Shown here: one piece after another, positions 10,908-20,802 of the stretch
Layout of the letters: every line of letters starts with the position of its first letter
Numbering within the stretch: position 1 is the first letter of the stretch
Origin: Copromyces sp. CBS 386.78
Lineage: Eukaryota; Ascomycota; Sordariomycetes; Sordariales; Sordariaceae
Direction: 5' to 3'
NCBI GenBank assembly: GCA_030685235.1
Contig: MU839218.1
Coordinates: forward strand, 52,526 to 116,525
Length of the DNA: 64,000 nt
Position numbers and translations under genes: made by a program
Notes under the pieces: generated by a model
Database searches by the model: none
Told to the model about the DNA's origin: nothing
Seen by the model: the letters and a program-made list of their open reading frames with translations, nothing else

Positions 10908-11189
10908 GGGCGAGGTAAAGGAAGCGGACATGGAGGAAGCGGGAGGAGAAGAAGAGAACGGTAAGGGGATATTGGCGGGGCCGTTCATGCGTTGTTGGGC
11001 TGGGCTTGTCGAATTTGAAGGCGCGCGACGCTCGGCAGTGGTTCGTCCATGTCGGGGACGTGGTGAGGGGGTCCTGAGTTGTTCCAGATCCCGCTCGATG
11101 GTTTCGATGATGCTGTCGTTCATGCCACCGTCATGGGATGGTTCATTGCCCTCATTATTGGGCTCCTCGGATATTCCTTTGTCGTCCAT
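10530..11189 (-). CDS. Ser/Pro-rich hypothetical protein with a (PS)n tract (219 aa, 5' end uncertain)
   Basis: An ATG-started frame with an acidic start (MDDKGISEEPNNEGNEPS). A Ser/Pro-rich low-complexity centre contains about seven PS dipeptides encoded by a GAGGGC/GCCCTC hexanucleotide repeat (10,880-10,917). The C-terminus is acidic and Trp-rich (EAWATWFNQAMEGVNWDDDF; DMGEWLEADAD). The open frame continues about 30 codons upstream of this ATG (FGGSDQADGSQPKRRK). A possible first exon at 11,383-11,336 (16 codons, MQQQPLETPSPNAGSS) ends at a perfect GTGAGT donor. I could not find a consensus acceptor in the right phase, so the join is unproven. The neighbouring gene at 12.8-13.4 kb also starts with a 16-codon first exon of similar sequence. 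Probably an intrinsically disordered protein; no domain recognised. Confidence 0.5.
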
Positions 11190-11383
11190 GTCGCTACTGG
11201 GTGTACTTTTCCGCCTTTTGGGTTGGCTGCCGTCCGCTTGATCGGATCCTCCAAACTCCTTTTGGGCTGTTCATGTTGGCATCCAGTTGTTAGCCGCTGA
11301 ATGGAGAAGAAGTAATCAGTATATGTGACACTCACGCTGCTGCCCGCATTGGGGGAAGGGGTCTCCAACGGCTGCTGTTGCAT

Positions 11384-12017
11384 TACTGGTCGTTCGGCCT
11401 CGTTTAGATGCGAGTGGTGTTGGTAGTTCGTTTTTTTCATTAAGTGGTTTCGTTGAAGGCAGTTCATTGAAGGAAAGATGGGCTTCGGAGTGGGGAAGGC
11501 AGCAAACGCAAACGATGAACGGAGTGAATGGTCAATGCGGGATAATGACCCTTCCTTGATGTTCCAAGGACACATAAAAAATGGAAGTGTTGTGTGGTCC
11601 ATGCACCAGCAAAAGAAGCAAGCACTAATTCGAATTGAAGAGTTGACCATGTAGAGAAAGGGGTGAACTTGGACTAACTTGATTTGTACCACTTCTCGCT
11701 TTCCCTGGACTAGGTATGTCCCATTGTACACCACTCACTCTCATCAACCACCCGCGTCACTGGTACCCTTGCTTTCTCATGTTCATAGACATCCCTGACT
11801 ATTCCTCTCCCAGGTATAAGCGACCGACTTACCGTCAAGTTGAACACAACCAGTAGCAGACACCATTAAGCTTCGATCGTATCCTCAACGCGTTGGAAAT
11901 CTTCTAGTAAATGCTTGCTTTTAGACATGGTCGTCGCCGTCGCGGGCGTCGCCGCTCCAACCCTCACCACCTTCAGCGAAAACCACTCCCCCCGGGGCCC
12001 CTCACGCAAGCCAATAA
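11384..12017. other. Intergenic
   Basis: No gene supported. A 204-codon frame on the minus strand here (11,120-11,734) reads through the putative intron at 11,335 and shows no conserved feature. Confidence 0.4.
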
Positions 12018-12677
12018 TCAGAAAGAGTTGGAAAAAATGATCCGCATTCCTCCTCCCCACCATTGTACATCAGTCTCTTGCTCGCCTTCAAAGTACAACT
12101 CAAGGTCGTCGTCGTCGCTGTCATCGTCCTCGCTGTCGGTAAAGTACGTTACGTTGGGCTGCTGGTCTCCATGCTGAGACCAGTTATCATGTGTATATTC
12201 TGTTAGACGGAAAACGGTCATCCCTGGATATCGTACCCCTCCAAGATGAAGCTCGTCGTCCGAGTTGTCGCACTCGTAGATTTCTTCGGCTGCCGAGGCA
12301 GCATGATAATCGAAATCGAGCCATTGCATATATCTGGTCGCGAACGGAGCGAGGCCGCCTTGCTCGCTGTCGCTGGCACTTTTCGCTTCGGTTGCGCCGT
12401 CATCCTCGCTGTTGTAGTCGTCGCTATTATTGTCCTCGTTCCACAAGATGAAAATTTTATTGTCCAAGCCTTCTTCCTTTGAAGAATCACCTTCGGAGAA
12501 AGACGTATATGACGAGGAACCTGATGTGGGCGCGGGCGAGAACTTGACCCAGTTGGAGTCGGGAGGTGTGGTCGTTGTTCTGAGTGTTTGCTTGTTTCGT
12601 TCTGGGGTTGCTGGAGTCCTTGAATCGCTGCTGGCGATTGCACGATTCGCCGAAGAGTGAAGTTCGCGAGAACCAGA
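12018..12677 (-). CDS. Acidic hypothetical protein, 5' exon not found (about 220 codons open)
   Basis: The frame is open from 12,677 to the stop at 12,018 but contains no ATG before its acidic core, so a 5' exon is missing or the gene is broken. The upstream part is Thr/Pro/Ser-rich (NWVKFSPAPTSGSSSYTSF). The core reads FILWNEDNNSDDYNSEDDG and ATRYMQWLDFDYHAAS, then IYECDNSDDELHLGG and RYPGMTVFRLTEYTHDNW, with a long Asp/Ser tract (DSEDDDSDDDDLELYFEGE). IYECDN loosely resembles the IYDCL/VYECL repeats of the 2.7-4.1 kb protein, but lacks the WA pair. The composition suggests a disordered acidic protein. Function unknown. Confidence 0.45.
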   Translation of the reverse strand, partial: SGSRELHSSANRAIASSDSRTPATPERNKQTLRTTTTPPDSNWVKFSPAPTSGSSSYTSFSEGDSSKEEGLDNKIFILWNEDNNSDDYNSEDDGATEAKSASDSEQGGLAPFATRYMQWLDFDYHAASAAEEIYECDNSDDELHLGGVRYPGMTVFRLTEYTHDNWSQHGDQQPNVTYFTDSEDDDSDDDDLELYFEGEQETDVQWWGGGMRIIFSNSF

Positions 12678-12795
12678 TTACTGCGTTAGCTCCTGCTAAG
12701 CTTGGTTCGACCGAAATCACTCGTTGCGCTTTAACGCAAGGTTAGGCACAACAAAGTGTCACGGGGCGCGAGCAAGCACTAACGTATAACTTTAA

Positions 12796-13368
12796 TTATT
12801 GTGCGAGGAATAGGAAGGAATCCTGTGCGCGCACGATGAGGCTGATGCGGTCGCCGATGAAACAGGTATTGGTGAGAAGTAGGGTAGCTCTTTGACAGGC
12901 AGAGATGGCTCTATCTGAATCACCGTCGATAGTATCAACGATGGTATGAACAATAGTACCGACAATAGTGTCAACGATAGTGCCGGCGGTCGTGTCGTTC
13001 ATGGCTTCTAGGGATGGCGCATTGCTCTCGCTGTACCCCTGATGGTGACTGACCTCGATGCTGGGAAGTATCTTGGCCGATCTAGAGGTCTGTTGTGGCC
13101 GGGGTGAGTTGCGCTCTCTGGTTGGAGTGGGTGATGTTCCGTCGTCGCCAATAAAGTCACCACTAGACCTTGCTTCGGCGTTGCTTTCGTTGGCGTCGTT
13201 GGCGCTCTTCATCCTTTCGAGTGGGTTTCGGCCTTGTTGCTCCTCTGGACTTATGACACCCTTGACCTAATTTGTCTCGTTAGCCCGGCGCATGAACGTA
13301 AAGCGATCAGAGATACTAACACTGCCGGCCGACTTGGGCAAAGGGGACTCGGAAGTTTGATGGGCCAT
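12796..13368 (-). CDS. Hypothetical two-exon protein with a TIVx repeat (172 aa)
   Basis: Proposed exons are 13,368-13,321 (16 codons, MAHQTSESPLPKSAGS) and 13,266-12,796. The 54-bp intron has donor GTTAGT and acceptor ATTAG, with a CTAAC branch site. Phase is conserved and the second exon is open throughout. The centre has a degenerate 12-bp tandem repeat encoding TIVDTIVGTIVHTIVDTIDG; the rest is hydrophilic. The first exon resembles that proposed for the gene at 10.5-11.4 kb (48 nt, phase-0 donor, Q/E-S/T-P-x-P pattern). No domain recognised. The gene could continue beyond 12,796 through an unrecognised intron. Confidence 0.4.
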
Positions 13369-13664
13369 GTGGACAATTTCGTGTCGATGGAAGAACCCTT
13401 TGGAGGTGCCTGAAGGGGGACAACGATTTTGTTTTGCGGGAAGACCGGTTCTTTATTTATAGGCCAAGATAAGGGAGTGCATGGTCAATTCAGTGTGGGA
13501 TGATCCTTTACCTGAAGTTCCAGGACCACATACAGTAAAGGGCACCTCCGCAAACCTGCTACTTCCGCTGTTGTCCTTGAAGGCCGGTGCATTTGCAGTC
13601 GTTTTTCCCTACCAGCTCTCGGTTGTGTCTGCCTTTACGTTGCTTGGCCCTGGACTCTTATAGA
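13369..13664. other. Intergenic
   Basis: Short spacer and probable promoter of the gene starting at 13,368; no other signal seen. Confidence 0.4.
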
Positions 13665-14300
13665 AGTGATATGTGGCAATGTGAGGGTTGTGGAGGATAT
13701 TACGCCGTGAAATTGCACGACGTTCGGCATCTGTAGACGTCAGCCACAGATCATAGTCAGGCATATGCTTTGCTAAGCTCTCCCAGTGCAAATGGCGAGG
13801 AGCTCGCGGAGCATCCGAAGCATCTGCTTCTGGTTCTCGGTGACCTCGCGACGCCACTTCACCCAATCCTCGCTGCCCGGGGGGGGACCGGCAGGGCTGT
13901 CCACCATCATGGGGGAACCGGCTCTGGCACCTCCACTACCAGCTCCAGGGACGGGAGCAGCGGGACCGTCGGACAAGAATATCTCACGATATCCCTTGGT
14001 ATGATAGTCCTCAACCTTCATGTTCCGGTAGCGCGGGAGGGCATCAGGGTCAAGCGGGAGACCGTCTGCGGTCAGACGCTCACGCATGGCGTGGAGGAAG
14101 TCGGCGGCGGCGCTACGGAGGCGACGAAGGATAAGGCCGTGATCGCCCTGAGCGCGGGACAAGGCAACGGCCGCAGCCTATACGGCGTTGCGCCTATCGC
14201 AGAAACCCAAAGGAGCGTCCAACATGTACTTCGTGTTGGTGATCGTACAGGTAGCGCCGGCCGCGCTGAACGTAATGAACATTGCTGGCATACCCAAGAA
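13665..14300 (-). pseudogene. Helitron Rep-domain fragment, interrupted
   Basis: Two blocks match the Helitron_like_N domain of fungal Helitrons as I know that family. LGMPAMFITFSAA (14,300-14,259) is the usual L-G-x-P-x-x-F-x-T-x-S-A-A motif. LHWESLAKHMPDYDLWLTST with RRNILHNPHIATYHFYK (13,791-13,665) is the segment that normally follows directly. Here about 470 bp lies between SAA and LHW. It carries an unrelated open frame in another phase (ALSRAQGDHGLILRRLR... from 14,162) and stops, and I found no consensus splice pair, so it looks like an insertion or a rearrangement. The sequence stops matching after HFYK. No helicase domain is visible nearby, so this is a broken relic. Confidence 0.7.
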
Positions 14301-15453
14301 GTTGACGTGTGATGCTAGCTCGTGAGACTTTTTGATCCAATACGACCGAGCACCCGACAGTAATCGAGTTTACCAACCTTCTTGTGCCGCTTGGTGAGCT
14401 TTTCTTGTACATCTGCTCCTCAGATCTCTTCGTCTCGTCGACTGTTTCGACATGCTCGTGACAACCAAAGTCTGAGATGTCCAACAGGTTTTGGTTCAGC
14501 TGGCACTTCCCTTTTGACATTCTTGTGAGTGTCCTCGATAGGTACCCAAAGGGTCGCCGTGCTGGTCGCCCACGTTAGAACGGATGAGGGGAACCACTTC
14601 GCCCTCGTAGCGGAATACAGAGGACTTCTTGTTTAACAGGAAAGCAGCCCGGTTGCGAGCTGCGGGCGTTTCGCTCAAAAGCCAGGTAGGCCTAGCCGGA
14701 CTTCTGGACCCTAATATCGGTACCAAGATTTGCCGTGAACTGGTCAACGTGTGCGATCACTGCGTCCCAGAACGGGTTTCCACGGAGCTTATTGAAAGAC
14801 GGGGGAACGCCGACGTACAGGGCACTCTGGCCAACAGACAGTCTGGTGCGTTCCTCTTTCGTCAGGCGAGTCGAGGTCGGGGTCTTTCCCTCTTTGCTAG
14901 GACTACTAGCGGGTGGGGGGGGGGGGGGCAGAAGTGGAGCTAGTCTCTCTCATCTCCTCCGTCTGAAAGTCGACTTGGATGTAGCTCCATCTTCGTTGCA
15001 GAAGCTTCAAGTGCCACAGGATAGATAGAGGAATGGCGTAGAGGAGAATTTGTATTAAGGAAGGAAGCGGGATGAAATTATATACCGTACCCATCCATCG
15101 ACAGGTGATAACAAAGAACTGGAGGGCCGTAGAAGGCGGGTTGTTTGAGTAAAGGAAACCGGTTTGAAGAATGATCGTATGGCAAAGAGGCCTGTAAGGC
15201 AAAGGCCATGTGGTTTGCTTTGCCAATGTTGTCATTGATCCAACCTAGTCTGCGAACGTTTCCTATTTGATTCTTTGTTGTGTGGTTGATCCTGCTCGAG
15301 TGTTTGCAAGATGATTGACCCATCATCTGGTGTTTGTGGGTGGTACTCCTGCTCCAGTGATGGGTTGCTGATCGATACAGCGCAACAATTGCAGCCTTCT
15401 GTGAAGTCGCCATGGTGTTGGATCAACTAGCGACCACGTCTACCAACGGGGAC
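14301..15453. other. Decayed coding traces, then intergenic
   Basis: On the minus strand, 14,340-14,900 shows coding-like stretches in alternating frames (SFNKLRGNPFWDAVIAHVDQ; PTWLLSETPAARNRAAFLLN; NQNLLDISDFGCHEHVETVD). They may be more of the broken element at 13.7-14.3 kb or another dead gene; I cannot assign a family. A G10 run lies at 14,918-14,927. Nothing is seen from 14,950 to 15,453. Confidence 0.3.
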
Positions 15454-16005
15454 TCATGGTCGGCGCGGGAGAGAATAGTATGTTCTCCATCCAGGATGAC
15501 CAAAGTTGATGCGCGGTCGCTTGTGGTAGTTCTCGTAGTCGGACTCGCTTTTGAGCGACAGGATTGCAGGGTTTCTGAGAAGGGGGACGGCAGCTTGATG
15601 AGGAGAATCGTGGTTGCCACGCTCGTTACGAAAGGCACTTATCAAGTCTACCTGCGGCGAATCCTCCACGAACGGGTCCTCTGGGGTTGAGGGATCTCCA
15701 ACGCTCCACGGCGAGGGTATGTACTCATTTTCAAGGGGATTTGCATCCTCGTTATCGCTCTTGTCTTTATCCTCTTCCTCGTAGTTGTCGTTGCGGTCGA
15801 CGTATTCTTCGTCGACATCTCCATCGTCCTCATCCTGATCCATGTCTCCATCACCACCACCTGTCGTTTCCTCTTCCATGTCGACAACCTCAGGTTCGTC
15901 AGAGGCCGTATTTGACTCCGGCGACGACCTCTTACGCCTGTCCTCGTTGGGCTCGCCGGTTGTCGGGTCCGCGGTGGACGCCATCGCTCTGGTCCGCTTG
16001 GGCAT
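15454..16005 (-). CDS. Acidic hypothetical protein (183 aa)
   Basis: Start chosen at the ATG at 16005 (MPKRTRAMASTADPTTG...); the open frame extends 42 codons further upstream to another possible ATG at 16,131. The N-terminus is basic (PKRTR; EDRRKRSSPES), followed by a very long acidic region (MDQDEDDGDVDEEYVDRNDN; EEEDKDKSDNEDANP), then Pro-rich (STPEDPFVEDSPQ) and a C-terminus with KRPRINFGHPGWRTYYSLPR. The composition suggests a nuclear, disordered protein. Like other genes in the 2-26 kb region it is on the minus strand and has no recognised relatives. Confidence 0.5.
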   Translation of the reverse strand: MPKRTRAMASTADPTTGEPNEDRRKRSSPESNTASDEPEVVDMEEETTGGGDGDMDQDEDDGDVDEEYVDRNDNYEEEDKDKSDNEDANPLENEYIPSPWSVGDPSTPEDPFVEDSPQVDLISAFRNERGNHDSPHQAAVPLLRNPAILSLKSESDYENYHKRPRINFGHPGWRTYYSLPRRP

Positions 16006-17534
16006 CGTGGGCTTTGATGCTTCTTGGTTGGGTGGTTGGATTCTGTGAGATATATAGGTAGGGTTGAGTCGTGTGGTCCCGCGAGGAAGAAGTTGGAAGT
16101 GAGAGGCGCGTGGAAGGTAGAGACGTTGCACTGGTAGGTATTTAACTGCAACGGGTGGGGTGGGCCATTTCTCTCCTATTCTCTACAAAGTCACCGTCAT
16201 CCCACCTCCAACCGCCGGTGATGGCGCATCAAGCGTTGCCTTGACTCACACAACGGGTCCCCTTGGGAGGTAAACGAGCTTTGGAACTGCTCGCGAAATT
16301 TGAAGGTTTCTGGCTTCATCTTATGTTTTTGGGGGTTCGTCGCGAGTTCTGAATAGCGTGTACAATAGGAGAAGGGCGCCGCGCTGTTGAGTTTTGGCGT
16401 CAGGTCGCGACAGATGGAATGAGGGTGGAAAAGGAATAAAAACGAGTAGGGATTGAATCTATTTGTGAGAGCGGATGGAAATTGCGTATATAAAGGAGCA
16501 AGAGGAGGAGTGTCGTTGCCAAACCAAGGTCCCAACCGTGCTTGCCATCCAATTTTCGTATGGCGCGGCCAAGTAGAGGAACGCGCCTGCCTCCTGCGCC
16601 TCCTGGCGCTGATACCATCACGACGCTTACGTGTAGAAGGTACACCCTGTCTTGAGATTGCTTTTGCGGACTGCTTACTGGAAGGAGCGGCTGGCGGGAA
16701 GATATGAGGTTTGGGATGGAAGGCGCCCGCGGGCGGTTGCCCGGTGGAAGCCTGCACTGGGAGAGGAAGGCGGGTAGGTAAGGCATACAGATGCAGGCGA
16801 CTGGCTTGTTGCAGGCTTGCAGCTGCCGAGACTGCGACTGCATACCAACGACATCAAGTCCAGACTTCCCGTTTCTCGAGAGCTTCCTCCCAGCAGACAC
16901 GAACCTGTCCGACATCCACCAGTAACTTGCCTCGACTTCGACGACGACTCCCACGACCGCTCCCTCCATATCCCGATTAACCCTCCGTCTCCATTCGACG
17001 ATTATGTTGTTGTTCCCAATCCCATTTCAATTGTCGCGCTCGGAAACACCACTTCACAAGTCACGACAGCTAAGTCGGGACAAGCGAGAAGTTCCCGCGC
17101 CCGCCTCTGACCTTTAAGGCCGTCGAAGTCAAGATCTAAGGATGATACGTAGGACACGAGGAAGAACACGGACGATAACCACGACTCCGTGAGCGATGAG
17201 CCCAAATGAACACATAAACAGAGACCACTAGCAAAGACGACAAAGATACCTAGAAAATACAACACGAATCATGCCAATGCTAGCACCAAAACCGAGGTCA
17301 AAACCCGCACCAGTGCTTTGCCGACACCACTACTTACTTCGGTCGTTACGTTAATGGCGGCGACTACGATCTTGTTGCTCTGTACAAAATCTCTTCGTCT
17401 TCCGTCCCCACGAAGGACCTTCTCCAGGTATGTATGCCCGTGCAGACAACGATCTTCGCCCCTCAAGTCCCAAGTTCTTGCCGCACGGCACATGATATGG
17501 CGTCACGTACTGCTCTCGTTTGACACCCGGCCTC
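16006..17534. other. Intergenic
   Basis: Several overlapping frames up to 189 codons on the minus strand at 16.2-17.0 kb lack coding character. A short segment at about 16,320 (MKPETFKFREQFQSSF) is followed by a good GTGAGT site, but I found no partner exon. 17,290-17,530 (minus) holds coding-like text interrupted by stops that may continue the pseudogene ending at 17,535. Confidence 0.35.
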
Positions 17535-18296
17535 TCACGGTATCGATTCGTTATAACGAACGGTCCTTAACTCGTCGCTGGGGTTTTGGTCTTCGTTGGG
17601 ACCGCCCGTACGGTCGACAGTGCTGTACAGCACCGAGGTCAGGGAGTTCTCGTGGTGGATGAACAGGTGGTTTGCCATCATCAGAGGGGACGCGACGGCG
17701 ACCGGAGTTGGCAGCTTTGGCGTTGTAGACCATGACACTTGACCGTCTAGGCCGAAGGACTTGGCGCTCGGGAAACGCTCACTTGGGTTGTAGGGGCCGG
17801 TGTTTTTGCCCAAACCAGTGTAAAAGTTTGACGACGTACTGAATGCAGACACGGCGTAGACCTAGCCTGTTCCGAGAAGGGACAGACGCTGGAGAATGAT
17901 GGTTTTTATTTGGAGAGTGAAATCGTCAGTGCCCTGCCTGCTCATTCTTGGCAAACCGCCGGCGCGGGTGCTCTGCCGGTACTGGACTATTGGTTCCTCC
18001 AGCCTCCCCGCGTCCTCATCCTTGGTCAGAGACCAGAATTCAGCCGCCGTGCGCCTCCCGTGCTTATCTGGATACTGGCGCTGCTGTTCCGGATTGGTCA
18101 TCCGGCTAAAGTTCCCCAGGCTTGATCCGTCGTTGTCGATCTGGACGAAGATGTGTCCATGTAGCAGGAGCTCATTCTTGGACCTGCCCATCCAGATGGA
18201 GGTAGTTATGTTCTTGGAGGTGTACCTTGTGTTGACTTCGCAACGAAATGGAGGTGGATGGGTACTAAATGTTTGAGAATCTGTGGTAGTTATCAA
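17535..18296 (-). pseudogene. Decayed member of the HG/DSH-LVT family plus downstream coding remnant
   Basis: One reading frame runs from about 18,296 to 17,535, broken by a single TAG at 17,864-17,862. The upstream half contains NELLLHGHIFVQIDNDG, then FSRMTNPEQQRQY. This aligns with NELVLHGHIYINWDGLADSH, then LVTNPKKGGGQRQW, in the intact gene at 20.2-20.8 kb; the histidine of the DSH motif is lost. The downstream half (AFSTSSNFYTGLGKNTGPYN; PLMMANHLFIHHENSLTSVL) also looks protein-coding but is unfamiliar. No ATG opens the frame; an ACCACAG or ATTTAG acceptor near 18,270 suggests a lost or unseen 5' exon. C-to-T change of a CAG codon would explain the TAG. Confidence 0.55.
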
Positions 18297-20151
18297 ACGA
18301 GGTGTGTCTCGTGGCTATCCGTGGAGGTTGGTTGCAGAACTAATGGATAGTTACTGTTGTTGAAAAGAAGGGGATTTGGTCGGGGCACCTATGCGGTCTA
18401 TATATACGTGGGAACTCTATAATTCTCATGAACACCTTGGGCTTCAGATCATTCCGGAGCGGCTGTCACGGCTCTTTATAAAGCATGCGTGAGTATACCT
18501 AAGGTAGGTACCTCTATGCATCACTCCATCTATAGGCACCTCTCGTCCACGCATCGTCTCGTGGAAGAGGGAAGAGACGAGGAATTGGAGTGACGAGCAA
18601 GTGAGTACGAAACGGGCCAGGTAACCATCAATTTATAGATTCTTTTCTGGTCATTAATAGATGCTGATGGGTACTTACGCTCATTTGCCGTTGACATCCA
18701 TTAAATACGGTTAGTGATGGTAAGCTGTCAAACACCAAAGCGCTTCCATGATGAAGCAACGCTTGCCGTTGAGGAGATTGCTGTGATGGGAGAAGGGCGT
18801 TGCATGCAAACATGCTTGGGAAGAGACAATTAGTGGAACATTGGGGGTTTTGGTAAAACCAAAATCCGTTTCTATATCTGTTGGTTAGTCTTATTATCGT
18901 TTGGCTTAGGTTTCGTATCCATGTCAACGCCGCAAAGGTCGCGATGTATCGATGTTTGAGCTGTTGTCGTTAGTGCCTTTGATGCGAGAGTTGTATGTGT
19001 CGAAAACGAAGTTGTATGTGGTATTTGTCAATTTTTCTTTGTTTTGGCAGCGAAGGCATTCAAGACTGGTACAAAAATTATTACTAGCTTAATTAGAACC
19101 ATCAAGTCACTTTCGCAGCTCGGTTTTGTCGAGTGTTCATCGTGGGAAAGAAGCATCGGAGGCGCAGCACGGACCATCGGAGCTTGTCTCGGACTTGGAG
19201 CTTGCCGCTTCAACTAAAGTATCCAGAAAACAAGAATGAGGACTGAAAATGGTCATATTCTACTCAATGATATGCTTTGGCGTCATTTATCAACAAAGGC
19301 ACATGACATTTTAAGTTGCAATTGTCTGAAATGCTCTTGTCCCGGCCGAGTGTCATTGTCTCATTGTTACGGAAACTTTGGTAACAACGTTACGCTGCCG
19401 TAATAATCAACATTGCCAGTATTCTAGGCGATGCAATCACTTGCGCTTCCTTACGCCGCGCGCTTGATCGCTGCTCCAAATTGGAATATCATGTTTTAAA
19501 ATGGTTACAGGTGCTTCTGAAAGGGAAGTTCTCTGCATGCAAACACAAGAACAGGATGAGATCATAGGGTGTGAAACTGCTGTGTGGCAAACGTAGAGGT
19601 AAAGTTTCATTACACGGGCAATTCATCGACGAAGACACAGATCAAAGTGGAGTATGGATGAATATTATAAGCGTAACTACGTTGTTGACATGGTAATCAC
19701 GATGGGATAAGTCTTATTTCAGTGTAAATTCTCACTTGTGCACGTTGGAATGGTTTAAGATACCTGAGCTGCTGTATTTCTTTCCGATTAAACTTGTCCC
19801 TAAACAATCCCTAATCTTGGTATCAATATGTAATCCCTTCTGGCTCAAACTCCTAGTACAGTACAGCTCCCCCAATCATCTTACTGTATCAAACAATTCC
19901 GTCAAATATCGCCGTCAAAATATCGCTCCACTCCCTGCTAATCCATATCCAACCAGACCTCGAATGTGAAGAGCCGTGTAATCCCTTGTCGAAACTCGCA
20001 TGCTAAAGCAAAGGGTATCCTGCTTGAGCCGCTCATAAAGAAGAAAGCCAACCGCAACACTATACTGTTTGCTTGTTAGATGGGACTCTCTTCAGGTAGG
20101 GGGTATGGGAAAGTAGGTACTGACCATGTGAAGGCAGAAAAAGCGAGCTGC
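18297..20151. other. Intergenic, 1.9 kb
   Basis: No gene, RNA or repeat recognised. Somewhat AT-richer than its surroundings, but with normal CA/TG content, so it is not RIP-degraded. Confidence 0.5.
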
Positions 20152-20802
20152 CTAGGTACTGGGAGCGACTTCTGCGTCGGCCTTCAAAGGGAGAGTATCG
20201 CCCCTGATGGTGCCCCAGTACTGCTTGCATACCTCGGGCCCGTCATAGAACCATTGCCTCTGTCCACCCCCCTTCTTCGGATTGGTCACGAGGGTGATGT
20301 GACTATCAGCCAACCCGTCCCAGTTGATATAGATGTGGCCGTGGAGGACAAGCTCGTTGATGTTGTGGCCGAACACGACGGTGATGTGCCAATCGGCGTC
20401 TCGCTGCATCTTTTTCATGCGGCCGGTTCTCGGGTCCCAAATCATAGTCGGGCGCCCGTTTTCGAAGACACTTTCAGTGTTATGCGGGCCCTGGCGGATC
20501 CCCGCGTACCTCAGGCCCAGCGAATCTGCCTCATCACGAACGATGTCCTCCACCTCGCCTTTGCGGATCGGGACTACATCGCGGCACCAGGTGTGGTTGA
20601 TCCAATCGATCCTGACCTTGCGTCCGGGGGTGTGTGAGTTGAGATGGACATAGTCAGCAATGAGGACCTCTTCTCCTGGGAGCAGTTCAGGCAGTCTCAT
20701 GAATCTGCTCCAAGTCGATGTCCGGTCGACAGGAACATCGTGGAGTTCGGGCCACCATTCAGGAAATGGGCCACGTCCGGTTTTCTTTTGGTATCCAGAC
20801 AT
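20152..20802 (-). CDS. Lineage-specific protein with paired HIT-like motifs (216 aa)
   Basis: An intact ATG-to-stop frame with start context ACCAAGATGTC. Of the family copies here it is the clearest. The N-terminal half contains WWPELHDVPVDRTSTW and RKVRIDWINHTWCRDVVPIR. The middle contains RDEADSLGLRYAGIRQGPHN, then TESVFENGRPTMIWDP, a segment repeated in the fragment at 24.4-24.6 kb. The C-terminal part contains DADWHITVVFG, NELVLHGHIYI, and DSHITLVTNPKKGGGQRQW. The WHITV and SHITL motifs are spaced about 36 residues apart and recall the paired HxT motifs of 2H phosphoesterases. The spacing is too short for that family, so this is only a hint. No signal peptide or membrane segment. Function unknown; related to the proteins at 2.7-4.1 and 17.9-18.3 kb. 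Confidence 0.7.
   Translation of the reverse strand: MSGYQKKTGRGPFPEWWPELHDVPVDRTSTWSRFMRLPELLPGEEVLIADYVHLNSHTPGRKVRIDWINHTWCRDVVPIRKGEVEDIVRDEADSLGLRYAGIRQGPHNTESVFENGRPTMIWDPRTGRMKKMQRDADWHITVVFGHNINELVLHGHIYINWDGLADSHITLVTNPKKGGGQRQWFYDGPEVCKQYWGTIRGDTLPLKADAEVAPST

Noticed and set aside
10612..11241. 209-codon plus-strand frame antisense to the Ser/Pro-rich gene
   Set aside because: It is the mirror of a low-complexity GAGGGC repeat; no independent support.
11120..11734. 204-codon minus-strand frame
   Set aside because: It reads through a perfect GTGAGT donor and ends in an unrelated phase of the neighbouring gene.
16197..16969. Overlapping 186- and 189-codon minus-strand frames
   Set aside because: Two phases equally open, no motif, no splice partner for the short segment at the 3' end.
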